NCBI GenBank assembly: GCA_009911065.1
Contig: QXWR01000012.1
Location: 52,875 to 116,874, forward strand
Origin: Clostridiaceae bacterium
GTDB taxonomy: Bacteria > Bacillota > Clostridia > Lachnospirales > Lachnospiraceae
DNA: 64,000 nucleotides
Direction of reading: 5' to 3'
This document shows, piece after piece, positions 56,209-64,000 of the stretch. Every line of letters starts with the position of its first letter. The stretch's first letter is position 1. The position numbers and the translations under genes were made by a program. Below the pieces are notes generated by a model. That model ran no database searches, was not told the origin of the DNA, and was given only the letters and a program-made list of their open reading frames with translations.

Positions 56209-58004
56209 TGAACAGAATTGCAAAGAGAATCGGACAGCTGCAAAAGATGATAAGGGAACGGAGAATCGACGCTTATCTGGTACCCACCTCAGATTACCAT
56301 GAGTCGGAATATGTGGGGGCGCATTTTGCCTGTCGGGAGTATATTACAGGTTTTACTGGTTCTTCCGGCACTGCATTGATTGAGAAAAATAAGGCAAAGC
56401 TTTGGACGGACGGGCGGTATTTTGTGCAGGCAGCAGCAGAACTTGAAGGAACTGGCGTGGAACTGATGAAGATGGGAGAGCCAGGGGTGCCGACTTTGGA
56501 GGAATATCTGGAGCAGAATCTTCCCTTTGGAGGAATCTTGGGATTTGACGGAAGGGTGATGAATGCCCGGATGTGTGAAGATCTTCAGAAGCGTTTGGAG
56601 GATAAAAATATTTCTTTTGCCAGCACAGAGGCTTTGATTGGGTCTTTATGGGAAGATCGTCCGGAACTTCCCAAGGAGAAGGTATGGATTTTGGAGGATT
56701 CTTATGCAGGCCGGTCTGCCAGGGAAAAAATTGCCGAACTTCGTCAGGAGATAAAAAAGGAACATGCCACGGTTCATATTCTCACCACTCTGGATGATAT
56801 TGCATGGCTGTTTAATATTCGTGGAAATGATATTCCTCATAATCCGGTGGCTCTTTCTTATGCAGCAGTGACAGAAAAGGAGATTTTTCTGTTTATCAGT
56901 CTGGAGGCTGTGCCGGAGAATGTGCGGACGTATCTGGAAGAGCTGGGAGTGACCCTTTCTCCTTATCAGGATATTTATACTTATGCTCAGGATTTGTGCC
57001 ATGAGCGGGTGCTTCTGGAAAAGGGAAAGGTGAATTATGGGATTGTCAATTATTTGGCGGAGAATAATCGTTTGATTGACAAGATGAATCCTACAGTTAT
57101 GAAAAAAGCTCAAAAGACGGCTGTGGAGATTGAGAATCTCAAGAAGGCTCATATTCGGGACGGGGTTGCCATGACAAAATTCATCTACTGGATGAAACAC
57201 AATATTGGGAAGATTCCTATGACTGAGTGTAGTGTGGCAGACCATTTGAGACAACTTCGCAGAGAACAGGGAGCATTAGATGAGAGCTTTACAACCATAT
57301 CGGCTTATGGAGCCAATGCTGCTATGTGTCATTATCATGCTGTGAAGGAAAGCTGCGCCACATTACAGCCGTCAGGATTGTATCTGATTGATTCCGGCGG
57401 ACAATATTTGGAGGGAACTACGGATATTACCCGGACCATGGCCCTGGGACCAGTGACGGATGAGGAGCGGGAGCATTATACGTTGGTGCTTATGAGTATG
57501 CTGCGGCTGGGACATGTAAAGTTCTTGGAAGGGTGCAGCGGGCTTAGTCTGGACTATGTGGCCAGAGAGCTGATGTGGAAGAGAGGGCTGAACTATAATC
57601 ATGGAACAGGTCATGGAATCGGCTATCTTTTAAATGTCCATGAGAGACCTGTGGGGATTCGGTTTAAAACGGTTCCGGAGCGGCAGGATGGGGCGGCTTT
57701 TGCGCCGGGGATGGTCTGTTCCGATGAGCCGGGAATCTATATTGAGGGAAGCCATGGCATTCGCACAGAGAATCTTCTGTTTTGCAAGGAGGAGGAAACA
57801 ACTCAATATGGGCGGTTCTTTTCCTTTGAGTACCTGACGATGGTTCCCATTGATTTGGGGCCAGTGGATGTGTCTTTGATGGAAGACCGGGATATTGTTT
57901 ATTTGAATGAGTATCATAGTCAGGTGTATGAAAAAATCGCTCCCCATCTTAATGAGGAAGAGTCCCGGTGGCTGCGGGAGGTGACGCAGCCATTGGTTTG
58001 GTAG
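56205..58004 (+). CDS. M24 Xaa-Pro aminopeptidase, long (aminopeptidase P2-like) form
   Basis: 599 aa, the three-domain form of about 600 residues. Two creatinase-like N-terminal domains (1-310) precede the M24 catalytic domain. Metal ligands: Asp in Ile-Asp-Ser-Gly-Gly, Asp in Thr-Thr-Asp-Ile-Thr-Arg-Thr, His in Gly-Thr-Gly-His-Gly-Ile-Gly, Glu in Asp-Glu-Pro-Gly-Ile-Tyr, and Glu in Arg-Thr-Glu-Asn-Leu. Removes N-terminal residues before proline. Translationally coupled to the dihydrolipoyl dehydrogenase gene by a 4-nt overlap. Confidence 0.94.
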   Translation: MMNRIAKRIGQLQKMIRERRIDAYLVPTSDYHESEYVGAHFACREYITGFTGSSGTALIEKNKAKLWTDGRYFVQAAAELEGTGVELMKMGEPGVPTLEEYLEQNLPFGGILGFDGRVMNARMCEDLQKRLEDKNISFASTEALIGSLWEDRPELPKEKVWILEDSYAGRSAREKIAELRQEIKKEHATVHILTTLDDIAWLFNIRGNDIPHNPVALSYAAVTEKEIFLFISLEAVPENVRTYLEELGVTLSPYQDIYTYAQDLCHERVLLEKGKVNYGIVNYLAENNRLIDKMNPTVMKKAQKTAVEIENLKKAHIRDGVAMTKFIYWMKHNIGKIPMTECSVADHLRQLRREQGALDESFTTISAYGANAAMCHYHAVKESCATLQPSGLYLIDSGGQYLEGTTDITRTMALGPVTDEEREHYTLVLMSMLRLGHVKFLEGCSGLSLDYVARELMWKRGLNYNHGTGHGIGYLLNVHERPVGIRFKTVPERQDGAAFAPGMVCSDEPGIYIEGSHGIRTENLLFCKEEETTQYGRFFSFEYLTMVPIDLGPVDVSLMEDRDIVYLNEYHSQVYEKIAPHLNEEESRWLREVTQPLVW

Positions 58005-58038
58005 AGACACACTCTAATTACTGGGTGGATGGGTTATA

Positions 58039-58205
58039 CTAGTACATCGTTGCATTAATCCTGAAGTAAATAGTGCTTGATATTCGTGTCAGCTGTGCGT
58101 CTGCGAAGCGATGGCGTAGTGGGGCCTACGGCTAGCTTCGCAGGCGTGCAGATGGCGCGGATAGCGAGTGCTATTTACTCGGGAATTAGTGCAATGATGT
58201 ACTAG
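58039..58205. repeat. 167-bp foldback (MITE-like) element
   Basis: Begins CTAGTACATC and ends GATGTACTAG. The two halves pair over almost the entire length; the innermost part includes CTGCGAAGC/GCTTCGCAG and GTAG/CTAC. Most arm differences are T for C or G for A in the 5' arm, so they form G-U pairs in a + strand RNA. No target duplication or transposase is visible. Confidence 0.7.
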
Positions 58206-58212
58206 ATCAGTT

Positions 58213-58785
58213 TTATGGAAGGTCTACCAAAATGTAGGAATGATGAATTGCAGGAAGGAATTTTTCCAGCAGATCGGAAGTGGCGATTTTTAAGCTGGAG
58301 GTATTGATGCAGGGATGGCAGCCAATCCATTCATGGCAGTCAATTACGGATTTGTCAATGAGCAGCTGTACCCGATTTTCCCAATCGTTCATTAACCCCA
58401 AAACACTAACCGAACCTGGAGTAATATCTAAAAATTGTTGCATAGGTTCTGGTTCTGCAAAGGACAGCCGTGAACTGCCAATTTGTTTGGAAAGGACGGC
58501 TGTCCTGAATTTTTTTGTTCCAGGAAGCATGAGAAGGTAAAATTTTGTTTTCTGTCCATTACACAGAAAGAGATTTTTACAAATCTCAATTCCCAGACGT
58601 TTATCAATATCCTGACAGTCCTGAATGGTGGCAGTGGGGGAATGGTCAATCCTCTGGTAAGAGATTCCTAACTGGTCTAAAAGATCATATGTACGCAGCT
58701 CTTTTGGCAGACGGCCAGCAGGGTCCTGGGGCCTGTTGGTATATAAATTGGGATCTATGAAAAAAGAAGCGGCAGTTGTGTTCAT
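58213..58785 (-). CDS. ProX/YbaK-family aminoacyl-tRNA editing deacylase
   Basis: 190 aa from ATG 58785 (minus), with CAGGAGGA upstream. YbaK/ProX fold: Ile-Asp-His-Ser-Pro-Thr-Ala-Thr near 46, Glu-Ile-Cys-Lys-Asn-Leu-Phe-Leu near 67 (the family lysine), and Gly-Ser-Val-Ser-Val-Leu-Gly-Leu. Free-standing ProX-type proteins clear mischarged Ala-tRNA-Pro. The end lies 7 bp from the foldback element. Confidence 0.88.
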   Translation of the reverse strand: MNTTAASFFIDPNLYTNRPQDPAGRLPKELRTYDLLDQLGISYQRIDHSPTATIQDCQDIDKRLGIEICKNLFLCNGQKTKFYLLMLPGTKKFRTAVLSKQIGSSRLSFAEPEPMQQFLDITPGSVSVLGLMNDWENRVQLLIDKSVIDCHEWIGCHPCINTSSLKIATSDLLEKFLPAIHHSYILVDLP

Positions 58786-59119
58786 AAACGGGTCCTCCTG
58801 ATGTTTTTGTTGAATGATAAATGGATATGGAATTATATTATAGCTGGTGCGGGGGGAATTGCAAGGGATTTTTGTGATTTTTGATGGCGGGGGAGATGGG
58901 ATGGATATGGATATAGATAGAGAGTGGAAGAGCTGGGGATGCAATGGCTGGAAGTGGAACTGATAGGGGTTGGAATGGATAGGGAGATTGTAGTTGAATT
59001 AAATTACTATGGAATGAAAGTCTGGCAAAGTTTTAGGTTGACTTATGTGGTTTGGGCGTTGGGATTGAGAATAAGTAAAGAGAGATTTTGTGGAAAAGTG
59101 TGAAGAGCGGGAGGCAGAT
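58786..59119. other. Purine-rich intergenic region
   Basis: About 330 nt between divergent genes, strongly G/A-rich on the + strand, with repeated GGATATGGATA and GGGGTTGG-type patches. Probable promoters for both flanking genes, none clear-cut. No gene or stable hairpin seen. Confidence 0.4.
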
Positions 59120-60640
59120 ATGAACATGGCAGAAGGGCAGAGATTTGAGAACAAAAGAAAACAAGAGGAAGTGATAGGAAAAAGTGGTCCAGGTAAAGAG
59201 AAAAGGGTGGCAGTTAGAGGAAAGGGAAGAATGGTTCAAGAAAAAGATGAGATTATTAGAGAAAAAAATAGATTGGATAAAGAAAAAAGAGGAATCGTTA
59301 AAGGAAAGAGCAGATCGGATAAAGAAAAAAGTGAAATCATTAGAGGAAAGAGCAGATTAGACACAAAAAAAGGTGAAACCGTTAGAGAAAAGAGCAAATC
59401 AGACAAAGAAAAGCGTGGAATCGTTAGAGAAAAGAACAGGCCAGATAGAGAAAAAAATAAGGCGGTTATAGGAAAAGTTGGAGCAGATCAAAAGCAAAGT
59501 GATTTGTGTTCAATATTTCCTCTTTGTGGAGGTTGTCAGTATTTGAACCTTTCTTATGAAGAACAACTGAAGATGAAGCAAAATCAGCTTCAGAAATTAC
59601 TGGGACATTATTGCAGGGTGTATCCGATTGTGGGAATGGAGGTTCCGTTTCATTACCGGAATAAAGTTCATGCAGTGTTTGGCTATCAGAAGGGACAACC
59701 AGTAACCGGTGTTTACCAGGAAGGGACCCATAATCTGCTTCCTGTGGAGGAATGCAGAATAGAAGATAAAAAGGCAGCAGAAGTTATTCGCACGATTCGG
59801 GAATTGGTGAAGTCTTTTAAAATCCGCACTTATGATGAGGACCGGGGAGTTGGACTTTTGCGTCATGTTCTGATTCGCCGGGGATTTTCAACAGGAGAGC
59901 TGATGGTGGTTTTGGTGACGGCTTCCCAGATGTTCCCTTCCAAGAATCATTTTTCAAAAGCTCTTCTCAAAAGACATCCTGAAATTACAACGATTGTGCA
60001 GAATATTAACGGCCGGGATACCAGCATGGTTTTGGGAGAACGGGAACAGGTATGGTTTGGGAAAGGTTATATAGAAGATGAATTGTGTGGATGTCGTTTT
60101 CGTATTTCATCCAGATCTTTTTATCAGATCAATCCGATACAGACAGACAAATTGTATAAAAAAGTTATGGAGCTTGCTGGATTGGCCGGTCAGGAGACTT
60201 TACTGGATGCTTATTGTGGAATCGGTACTATGGGGATTATTGCGGCTCCAAATGCGGGGCAGGTAATAGGGGTGGAACTGAATCAGGATGCGGTGGAGGA
60301 TGCAGTGATAAATGCCAGATGCAATCACATTTCTAATATTCGGTTTTACTGTAAGGATGCTACAAAATTTATGATGCAAATGGCAGCAAAAGGGCAGCAG
60401 GTGGATGTGGTATTGATGGACCCGCCTCGTACTGGAAGTACAGAGGAGTTTATTCAGGCTGTGAGGGCTGTGAAGGCAAAGCGGGTGGTGTATGTGTCTT
60501 GCGGTCCGGATACATTGGCAAGAGATTTGAAGGAATTTCAGCGGATGGGGTATCAGGCGGAAGGGGCCTGGGGGTATGATTTGTTTCCTTTTACTCGGCA
60601 CGTTGAGGTAATAATAATGATGCAACTAGTGGAAAAATGA
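59120..60640 (+). CDS. RlmD/RumA-family 23S rRNA (uracil-C5)-methyltransferase with a repetitive basic N-terminal tail
   Basis: 506 aa from ATG 59120 behind GGGAGG; GTG 59090 lacks a ribosome site. The catalytic part starts near residue 128: Fe-S cysteines Cys-Ser-Ile-Phe-Pro-Leu-Cys-Gly-Gly-Cys, SAM loop Leu-Asp-Ala-Tyr-Cys-Gly-Ile-Gly-Thr, Met-Asp-Pro-Pro-Arg-Thr-Gly, and catalytic Cys in Tyr-Val-Ser-Cys-Gly-Pro. It methylates a uridine of 23S rRNA to m5U. The usual N-terminal TRAM RNA-binding domain is not recognisable; in its place are eight 14-residue Lys/Arg/Glu-rich repeats, likely disordered and RNA-binding. A strong terminator follows. Confidence 0.9.
   Translation: MNMAEGQRFENKRKQEEVIGKSGPGKEKRVAVRGKGRMVQEKDEIIREKNRLDKEKRGIVKGKSRSDKEKSEIIRGKSRLDTKKGETVREKSKSDKEKRGIVREKNRPDREKNKAVIGKVGADQKQSDLCSIFPLCGGCQYLNLSYEEQLKMKQNQLQKLLGHYCRVYPIVGMEVPFHYRNKVHAVFGYQKGQPVTGVYQEGTHNLLPVEECRIEDKKAAEVIRTIRELVKSFKIRTYDEDRGVGLLRHVLIRRGFSTGELMVVLVTASQMFPSKNHFSKALLKRHPEITTIVQNINGRDTSMVLGEREQVWFGKGYIEDELCGCRFRISSRSFYQINPIQTDKLYKKVMELAGLAGQETLLDAYCGIGTMGIIAAPNAGQVIGVELNQDAVEDAVINARCNHISNIRFYCKDATKFMMQMAAKGQQVDVVLMDPPRTGSTEEFIQAVRAVKAKRVVYVSCGPDTLARDLKEFQRMGYQAEGAWGYDLFPFTRHVEVIIMMQLVEK
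59168..59503 (+). repeat. Eight in-frame 42-bp tandem repeats (minisatellite)
   Basis: Eight 14-codon units, consensus (I/V)(I/V)R(G/E)K(S/N)R(S/L)DKEK(R/S)G, span 59168-59503 without breaking frame. The outer units are the most diverged. Confidence 0.85.
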
Positions 60641-60679
60641 AGAAATTGACACTCTAAACCACAACATCTTGTGGTTTGA

Positions 60680-60727
60680 GGGCAAAAATTGGCAAAAAAA
60701 TCAACCAATTTTTGCCCTATTTTTTTG
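60680..60727 (+). terminator. Terminator of the RlmD gene
   Basis: GGGCAAAAATTGG (60680-60692) pairs perfectly with CCAATTTTTGCCC (60705-60717), then TATTTTTTT. A smaller hairpin AAACCACAA-CATC-TTGTGGTTT (60656-60677) lies just before it. Confidence 0.9.
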
Positions 60728-60932
60728 CCCGATTTTATAGATGCATAGGGGTGAAAAACGGTTTTGGAGAAGATTTGGAGAAAAATGGCAGGCAGAAAAG
60801 GAGGGTATGGGGAAAGGGACCTGTAGCAAAATATGGAACCAAATGCAGAGTAAAAAAGAGAAATATTCACAGCAGGGAAATACCTGCGAATGGATACGGG
60901 ACAGATTAATAATGGAGGAGGAACAAGACGGG

Positions 60933-61223
60933 ATGGAATACAGACTGTTATCTGAGGGCGGTGCTTATTTTTGGAATAAAGCGCCGCCCTTAAAACATGG
61001 ATTAAAGATAAAGACAGGAGAGATGGTGGACTATGAACAGGTATATGATGACCTGACGCAGGCTCAAAAAAGCATAAGTTTATTCATGAAGTCAGAATGC
61101 ATTACGGAAACGGAGAAAGAAGCGTTGAAGAAATCACTGGAACTGGTAGAGGAAGCAAAGGAGAACTGCAGGCTTGTGCAGGAAGAGCATATAAATTCTT
61201 TGATCGCACAGAGCATGAATTAA
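60933..61223 (+). CDS. Unrecognised small helical protein, probable mobile-element cargo
   Basis: 96 aa from ATG 60933 (GGAGGAGG about 12 nt upstream); ATG 60912 would add seven residues. The N-terminal part is strand-rich (Gly-Gly-Ala-Tyr-Phe-Trp-Asn-Lys-Ala), the rest a long amphipathic Glu/Lys helix. No family recognised. It precedes the ArdA-like gene. The 5' flank 60728-60911 holds an open frame but no convincing start. Confidence 0.5.
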   Translation: MEYRLLSEGGAYFWNKAPPLKHGLKIKTGEMVDYEQVYDDLTQAQKSISLFMKSECITETEKEALKKSLELVEEAKENCRLVQEEHINSLIAQSMN

Positions 61224-61271
61224 AAGGCAGCATCTGATGACAAAGACGGAAAATGCAGATGAATCTGTAAG

Positions 61272-61311
61272 GCGGCGTTTATTTTAGAAAAAGAATAGGC
61301 GCCGCTTTTTT
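61272..61311 (+). terminator. Terminator after the small helical gene
   Basis: GCGGCG (61272-61277) pairs with CGCCGC (61300-61305), followed by six T, just upstream of the next gene. Confidence 0.65.
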
Positions 61312-61348
61312 ATTGGAAAGAGCAGAAAAAAGACAGGGAGGAAACAGG

Positions 61349-62575
61349 ATGTCAGTATTATTTTGCAGCAGCCTGCATCTGTGCATGCTGGAGATGCAGA
61401 TGCAGCAGCCGCCGGGCTACCGGCCGCGGGGAGGAGGAATCAGCGTCATGAACGAGGCGGAGAGGAAAAGCAGGGGAAACTATTCGGAGATTGTGGACTG
61501 CGTCATCAGCCGGATGCAGATGGAGCATTTAAAAAGAAGGGTGCGGGAAATCTTTCCGGGAACAGGGGAGGAAATCAAAGACCTTATCAACCTTACATAC
61601 AGCATGAAAGGACTCTCCCTTATCACGGACTTTTCCGATGCGCAGCAGGTCGGGAAACGTCTTTACATGGATGAAAACACCGCAGTATCAGAGGAGGAAA
61701 GCAAGCATATAAATTTTGCGGAGTATGGTGAAAAGGCGCTTGCGGAAGGTGGGTGCAGAATCCTGCCCTATGGCGTTCTTGTAGTGCATGGTTTTGAAAT
61801 GCAGCAGATATATAACGGCAGGACTTTTCACGAGTACCTGTATGATGCGGATAAGACAGTGGCGGTTCTGGAAATGAAAAATAAGGCAGGGGACAGGGAT
61901 TACCTGTACATGCCCACGGATCTCTCCGGCGTAAACATGATGAAGGAAAGGCTTAAGATACTGGATTTACGGGAGTGCAGCGTGGAAGACATCCATAACG
62001 TCAGGCTGCCTGAAAGCCTTGTGCCAAAGCCGGGGAAGCTCGGGTGCGCCGAAGAGCTGGCCTATTTCAATGAGATGTGCCAGAATGTATGCCGGTTCGA
62101 TGAGGAAGAGATGAAGCGGCTTGCTATGGCAGCTGAATTTGTCGGTGCAAAAAAGTATACGGACATCACATATGTGGCGAAATGCCTGAATGAGTTTGAC
62201 ATTACGCCGTCCGTGCATAATGATGAGGAGTATGGAAAATTTCTTGTGACGCAGTCAGGACTGTTTGAAGTGGATGAGCTTCTGCTTCCCCACATTGATT
62301 ATGCCGGATTTGCTGCTGACAAGAGAAGCGGGACACTCGGGGAGAGCGGGTATGTCCCGGGAGGATTCGTGGGTGTGGAAAAAGGAATACAGGAGTTTCT
62401 CGGATATAAAGGGGAGTTTGCGGAACGGCTGGAAAAGGACGGGGACTGTTATGAAAAGTTCTGCCTGTACAGTCCGCTGAAAGGAATGCTTACTGCGGGC
62501 GAAGAAGAGGATGAACTCTGTGGAGACGCGCTGGTTCCCCGGAATTTCTTTTCGTGTTTTCGTAACAGAATTTGA
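61349..62575 (+). CDS. Conjugative-element protein with a C-terminal ArdA-like antirestriction region
   Basis: 408 aa from ATG 61349 behind GGGAGGAAAC. The C-terminal part (about 225-345) follows the ArdA pattern: Ala-Glu-Glu-Leu-Ala-Tyr-Phe-Asn-Glu-Met, an acidic helix, then His-Ile-Asp-Tyr-Ala-Gly-Phe (ArdA: YIDYxxYG) and Gly-Tyr-Val-Pro-Gly-Gly-Phe. ArdA proteins mimic DNA and block type I restriction. The N-terminal 200 residues (Leu-Thr-Tyr-Ser-Met-Lys-Gly-Leu...) are unrecognised. Local base composition is visibly more GC-rich than the neighbours, consistent with transfer. No integrase or relaxase lies in the window, so this is probably a fragment of an element. Confidence 0.55.
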   Translation: MSVLFCSSLHLCMLEMQMQQPPGYRPRGGGISVMNEAERKSRGNYSEIVDCVISRMQMEHLKRRVREIFPGTGEEIKDLINLTYSMKGLSLITDFSDAQQVGKRLYMDENTAVSEEESKHINFAEYGEKALAEGGCRILPYGVLVVHGFEMQQIYNGRTFHEYLYDADKTVAVLEMKNKAGDRDYLYMPTDLSGVNMMKERLKILDLRECSVEDIHNVRLPESLVPKPGKLGCAEELAYFNEMCQNVCRFDEEEMKRLAMAAEFVGAKKYTDITYVAKCLNEFDITPSVHNDEEYGKFLVTQSGLFEVDELLLPHIDYAGFAADKRSGTLGESGYVPGGFVGVEKGIQEFLGYKGEFAERLEKDGDCYEKFCLYSPLKGMLTAGEEEDELCGDALVPRNFFSCFRNRI

Positions 62576-62576
62576 C

Positions 62577-62602
62577 AAAAACGGAAAAATCAGCTCCGTT
62601 TT
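62577..62602 (+). terminator. Terminator of the ArdA-like gene
   Basis: AAAACGGA (62577-62584) pairs with TCCGTTTT (62595-62602). Confidence 0.6.
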
Positions 62603-62924
62603 GCAGTGATATACGAACGGTTTCAAAAAATGCCAAACTTCCCGGCAATTACTTTTCCCCTTACTACCTACTACGGGAAAAAAGGAAATTTTGGCAATGT
62701 TTTCCGAAAGTATTTGAATTATTTTATTGCGGTGCAAAATCCGGCTTGGTTTTGGGCGCAAAAAACAGGAAACCTTTTCTTGAAAAACTTTTCTTCTGTG
62801 AGGTATTCAAAGGATATTTCCCTTTGCCGCCGTTTATCCCTATCACGCCATGCGTTGATTGCTGCATAGTGTATGACAACTCTGCAAAAGGCGTTAAATG
62901 TGTATTTCAAATAACATTATTGTA
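62603..62924. other. Intergenic region without a supported gene
   Basis: About 320 nt, AT-rich, between the ArdA-like gene and the convergent OYE gene. One open frame (62606-62869, +) lacks a ribosome site and family resemblance and may be a gene relic. No strong hairpins. Confidence 0.4.
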
Positions 62925-63923
62925 TTAGCCAATTTTTGTTATTGCTTCTTTTGCCCATAAAGAGTTTTTCATAATTGCTCGTCCTACGCCAATTAAATCA
63001 GCTTCACCATTTTTTAATAATAATTCTGCCATATCAGCTTCTGTAATTCCCCCGGTTAATATAACAGGTATATTTACAACTGCTTTTGCAGCTTGTGTAA
63101 TCTCACTGAAATACCCCTGTTCTTTATAATCAGGTCTTACAAATCCGCAAAAACCGCCGGAAATATCCAACAGGTCAACTCCTGCATGTTCCAATAATTT
63201 TGCCGCCGCGATACTGTCTTGTAAAGTAGAGCCGCCGTCCATGTAATCACAAGCCCCCAATCTGATAGCAATAGGAAAATTATCACCAACTGCATTACGG
63301 ACTGACTTTATAATCTCCTTGTGTAATTTTAGCCGTCCATTAAGCGTTTGTGCATTATATTCGTCTGTACGTTTGTTGGTTAATGGAGAATAGAATTGAT
63401 TTAACAAATATCCGTGTGCAGAATGAATTTCTACTCCGTCAAATCCAGCTTGTTTTGCCCGTATGGCTGCATTGGTAAAATCATGGATTACTTTGTGAAT
63501 ATCAGCCAAGGACATTTCCAATGGGATAAAGCCTGTTTTCGGCATTGGATATGCACTTGCTCCATAAACAGCCTTTCCAGTAGTTTCACTGTTGGCGGCG
63601 CCTCCCGCATGACTGATTTGTGCCATAACTTTTGTGCCGTTTTCATGTATCACTGTTGTAAGTTCTTTTAATCTGGTGATGCTGGTGTCATCTGCTATGG
63701 AAATTTGTCCTTTTCCAGCTTTTCCTTCGAGATTAACATAGGAATGTTCTGTGATAATTAGTCCAATATATCCACCAAAGGATTTTTCGTGGTAATAATC
63801 ACAAATTTGCTTTGTTACCTGTCCGTCATCGGTTGCCTTTGCCGTAGCCATAGGCGGCATGACAAGGCGATTTTTTATCGTTAAATCGCCTATTTTGATT
63901 GTAGGCTTTAGCCTGTTGAGCAT
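62925..63923 (-). CDS. Old-yellow-enzyme family NADH:flavin oxidoreductase
   Basis: 332 aa from ATG 63923 (minus), giving the usual start Lys-Pro-x-Ile-Lys-Ile-Gly-Asp-Leu-Thr-Ile-Lys-Asn-Arg. FMN barrel with Met-Pro-Pro-Met near 24, His-Ala-Gly-Gly near 105, Gly-Val-Glu-Ile-His-Ser-Ala-His-Gly-Tyr-Leu-Leu-Asn-Gln-Phe near 162, and Gly-Val-Gly-Arg-Ala near the end. Reduces enoate-type double bonds. It lacks the C-terminal 4Fe-4S/NADH domains of the 2,4-dienoyl-CoA reductase type. No ribosome site is visible before the start, and a terminator sits about 50 nt upstream, so its expression signals may be missing. Confidence 0.85.
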   Translation of the reverse strand: MLNRLKPTIKIGDLTIKNRLVMPPMATAKATDDGQVTKQICDYYHEKSFGGYIGLIITEHSYVNLEGKAGKGQISIADDTSITRLKELTTVIHENGTKVMAQISHAGGAANSETTGKAVYGASAYPMPKTGFIPLEMSLADIHKVIHDFTNAAIRAKQAGFDGVEIHSAHGYLLNQFYSPLTNKRTDEYNAQTLNGRLKLHKEIIKSVRNAVGDNFPIAIRLGACDYMDGGSTLQDSIAAAKLLEHAGVDLLDISGGFCGFVRPDYKEQGYFSEITQAAKAVVNIPVILTGGITEADMAELLLKNGEADLIGVGRAIMKNSLWAKEAITKIG

Positions 63924-63970
63924 GTAGGAGTTTTTCGCTGATCCGAAAAACGGAGACATGCGAAACAAAA

Positions 63971-63990
63971 AACCACCCGCTATGCGGGTG
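63971..63990 (-). terminator. Terminator of a gene beyond the right edge (minus strand)
   Basis: On the minus strand ACCCGC-ATA-GCGGGT followed by GGTTTTTTG (hairpin 63989-63975). It lies upstream of the OYE gene, so it belongs to a gene outside the window or to an element end. Confidence 0.7.
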
Positions 63991-64000
63991 CGCGACAGAA

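Noticed and set aside
59168..59503. CRISPR-like regular repeats
   Set aside because: The 42-bp units are contiguous and in frame within a gene, with no spacers; a coding minisatellite.
62606..62869. 87-aa plus-strand frame after the ArdA-like gene
   Set aside because: No ribosome site and low-complexity aromatic composition; at best a relic.

Overview
The window looks like chromosome from an anaerobic, spore-lineage Firmicute, most likely a gut Lachnospiraceae-type Clostridium. This is inferred from gene content: a SpoIID/LytB-domain protein, a pyrophosphate-type phosphofructokinase, several 4Fe-4S and radical-SAM proteins, a two-gene SmsC/SmsB (SUF-like) iron-sulfur system, partial anaerobic cobalamin genes, a TAXI-TRAP transporter, AGGAGG-type ribosome sites and TTGACA/TATAAT promoters. 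There is no rRNA, CRISPR array, complete insertion sequence or prophage. One tRNA and one clear 6S RNA are present.

Layout. 1-2.3 kb: a polymorphic-toxin-like cassette with an HNH-type nuclease between two unrecognised, possibly immunity, genes. 2.4-11.2 kb: dtd, then a PrpR-type sigma-54 activator followed by a textbook -24/-12 promoter and a four-gene catabolic operon (MalY-type C-S lyase, AbgT-type transporter, M24 peptidase, CoA-disulfide reductase with rhodanese). 11.3-12.5 kb: a polynucleotide-kinase-like P-loop protein coupled to a bacterial Thg1-like 3'-5' polymerase, a likely RNA-repair pair. 12.5-22.5 kb: cobalamin genes (cobK-cbiE fusion, cbiT, cobU, cbiA) interrupted by a SUKH/LRR-like protein and a TAXI-TRAP uptake system. 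22.6-24.3 kb: smsC-smsB.

24.4-28.3 kb holds flotillin (minus), a promoter-driven stretch of about 550 nt without a gene but dense in perfect hairpins (a candidate large structured RNA), a PflX-like radical SAM gene and 6S RNA. 28.4-36.2 kb: AI-2E-family permease, SpoIID-like protein, and an arylsulfotransferase/SLC13-type permease pair divergent from a Crp/Fnr regulator. 36.4-41 kb: PPi-phosphofructokinase, then a four-gene operon of two WXG100-like helical proteins, an unknown protein and a lipase with an N-terminal catalytic domain and a C-terminal helical domain. This resembles the reverse-arranged T7SS lipase toxin TslA. A 31-bp perfect inverted repeat brackets pfp and this operon.

41-45 kb: ROK regulator, polyol dehydrogenase and GPH symporter. 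45-47.8 kb: SUKH immunity-like genes, a second Crp/Fnr regulator and a ferredoxin/NapH-like pair. 48-53.5 kb: AAA-ATPase/PD-(D/E)XK protein, GNAT, a MerR regulator divergent from a MATE exporter with a classic 19-bp-spacer operator, a cupin and tRNA-Pro. 53.8-60.7 kb: HAD phosphatase, dihydrolipoyl dehydrogenase, aminopeptidase P, a 167-bp foldback element, a ProX-type deacylase and RlmD with an eight-unit repeat tail. 60.9-64 kb: a probable remnant of a conjugative element (ArdA-like protein) and an OYE-family reductase.

All functional names come from motif and family recognition by eye. No database search was run.
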